Assembly: GCA_025936205.1 (NCBI GenBank)
Contig: JAICTU010000120.1
Location: 1-19,784, forward strand
Origin: Polyangiaceae bacterium
GTDB lineage: Bacteria > Myxococcota > Polyangia > Polyangiales > Polyangiaceae
DNA length: 19,784 nucleotides
Reading direction: 5' to 3'
Part shown: positions 15,769 to 19,784 of the stretch, one piece after another
Numbering within the stretch: position 1 is the stretch's first letter
Layout of the letters: the number at the start of each line of letters is the position of its first letter
Notes under the pieces: generated by a model
What the model was told of the DNA's origin: nothing
The model's database searches: none
The model's input: only the letters and a program-made list of their open reading frames with translations
Made by a program: the position numbers and the translations under genes

Positions 15769-15789
15769 GCCTCCTTGACGACCTTGCCC

Positions 15790-19635
<3,846 letters not shown>

Positions 19636-19637
19636 GA

Positions 19638-19676
19638 CCGTTCGCAACGGACCCTGCGGGTGAGGCAAGACGCCTC
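19638..19676 (+). terminator. Cluster of three small hairpins after metH
   Basis: Within 45 bp of the metH stop come ccgtt-cgc-aacgg (19638-19650), ccc-tgc-ggg (19652-19660) and gaggc-aagac-gcctc (19662-19676), each perfectly paired. No U-tract follows, so it is not a classical intrinsic terminator. The cluster may block readthrough or protect the 3' end before the Ku gene. Confidence 0.4.
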
Positions 19677-19715
19677 GGTCGCGCTGCGTGCACGGAACTT
19701 GCTTTCACCGTGTGC

Positions 19716-19784
19716 ATGGCAGCGCGATCCATGTGGAATGGCAAACTCGCCGTGGGCAAGCTCGGCATCGACGTCAAGCTGTAC
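19716..19784 (+). CDS. ku: Ku protein (bacterial NHEJ), N-terminal 23 codons only
   Basis: From ATG 19716 the frame reads MAARSMWNGKLAVGKLGIDV then KLY, running off the window. Bacterial Ku proteins start with the pattern M-A-x-R-x-x-W-x-G-x-L-x-x-G-L/K-x-x-x-P/D-V-K-L-Y, which this matches well. Ku homodimers bind DNA double-strand ends and recruit LigD for end joining. Only the N-terminal strand of the core is visible, so completeness is unknown, and ligD would be sought downstream. There is an 80-bp gap after metH with a small CACGG/CCGTG inverted repeat (19691-19695/19708-19712) directly before the start. No strong SD is seen. Confidence 0.75.
   Translation, partial: MAARSMWNGKLAVGKLGIDVKLY

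Overview
This is a high-GC, densely coded bacterial window. Its gene styles fit a deltaproteobacterial or myxobacterial-type genome (Myxococcota, perhaps Polyangiales). The signs are a secreted Cys-rich tandem-repeat protein, two large hybrid histidine kinases, an ArsR-methyltransferase fusion, a TonB receptor and a bacterial Ku start. The taxon is inferred from style, not proven. I see no phage, IS element, CRISPR, rRNA or tRNA.

Layout. (1) 1-1404: 3' part of a Cys-rich repeat protein. (2) 1542-3550, plus strand: PurU (formyl-THF deformylase) with an unusual N-terminal extension, then a DUF72 protein. (3) 3563-6943, minus strand: a soluble multi-PAS/GAF hybrid histidine kinase, divergent from an isochorismatase-family hydrolase (7174-7755). 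(4) 7756-7935, minus strand: a receiver-domain remnant, then a membrane hybrid kinase on the plus strand (7959-10118). (5) 10135-10407, minus strand: a LysR-type protein reduced to its DNA-binding domain and linker helix. It is divergent from a type I methionine aminopeptidase, and a near-palindromic T-N11-A box lies between them. (6) 11503-13791: TonB-dependent receptor. (7) 14008-14751: CofE/F420-ligase-family protein resembling the putative folate gamma-glutamate ligase branch. (8) 14824-19635: ArsR-HTH/SAM-methyltransferase fusion followed 21 bp later by full-length cobalamin-dependent methionine synthase MetH. (9) 19716 to the window end: first 23 codons of a Ku (NHEJ) gene.

How they may work together. 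Three loci touch one-carbon metabolism. PurU releases formate and THF from 10-formyl-THF. MetH uses methyl-THF, cobalamin and homocysteine. The CofE-like protein may add glutamate to folate. The ArsR-methyltransferase is placed to regulate metH in response to a methionine-cycle metabolite. A consensus-like -35 and two inverted repeats lie directly upstream of it. Methionine aminopeptidase also recycles methionine, but it has its own LysR-type control region.

The points most worth following are the LysR-HTH/palindrome/MetAP unit, the ArsR-methyltransferase/metH control region, the non-canonical CofE-family ligase, and the receiver-domain remnant.
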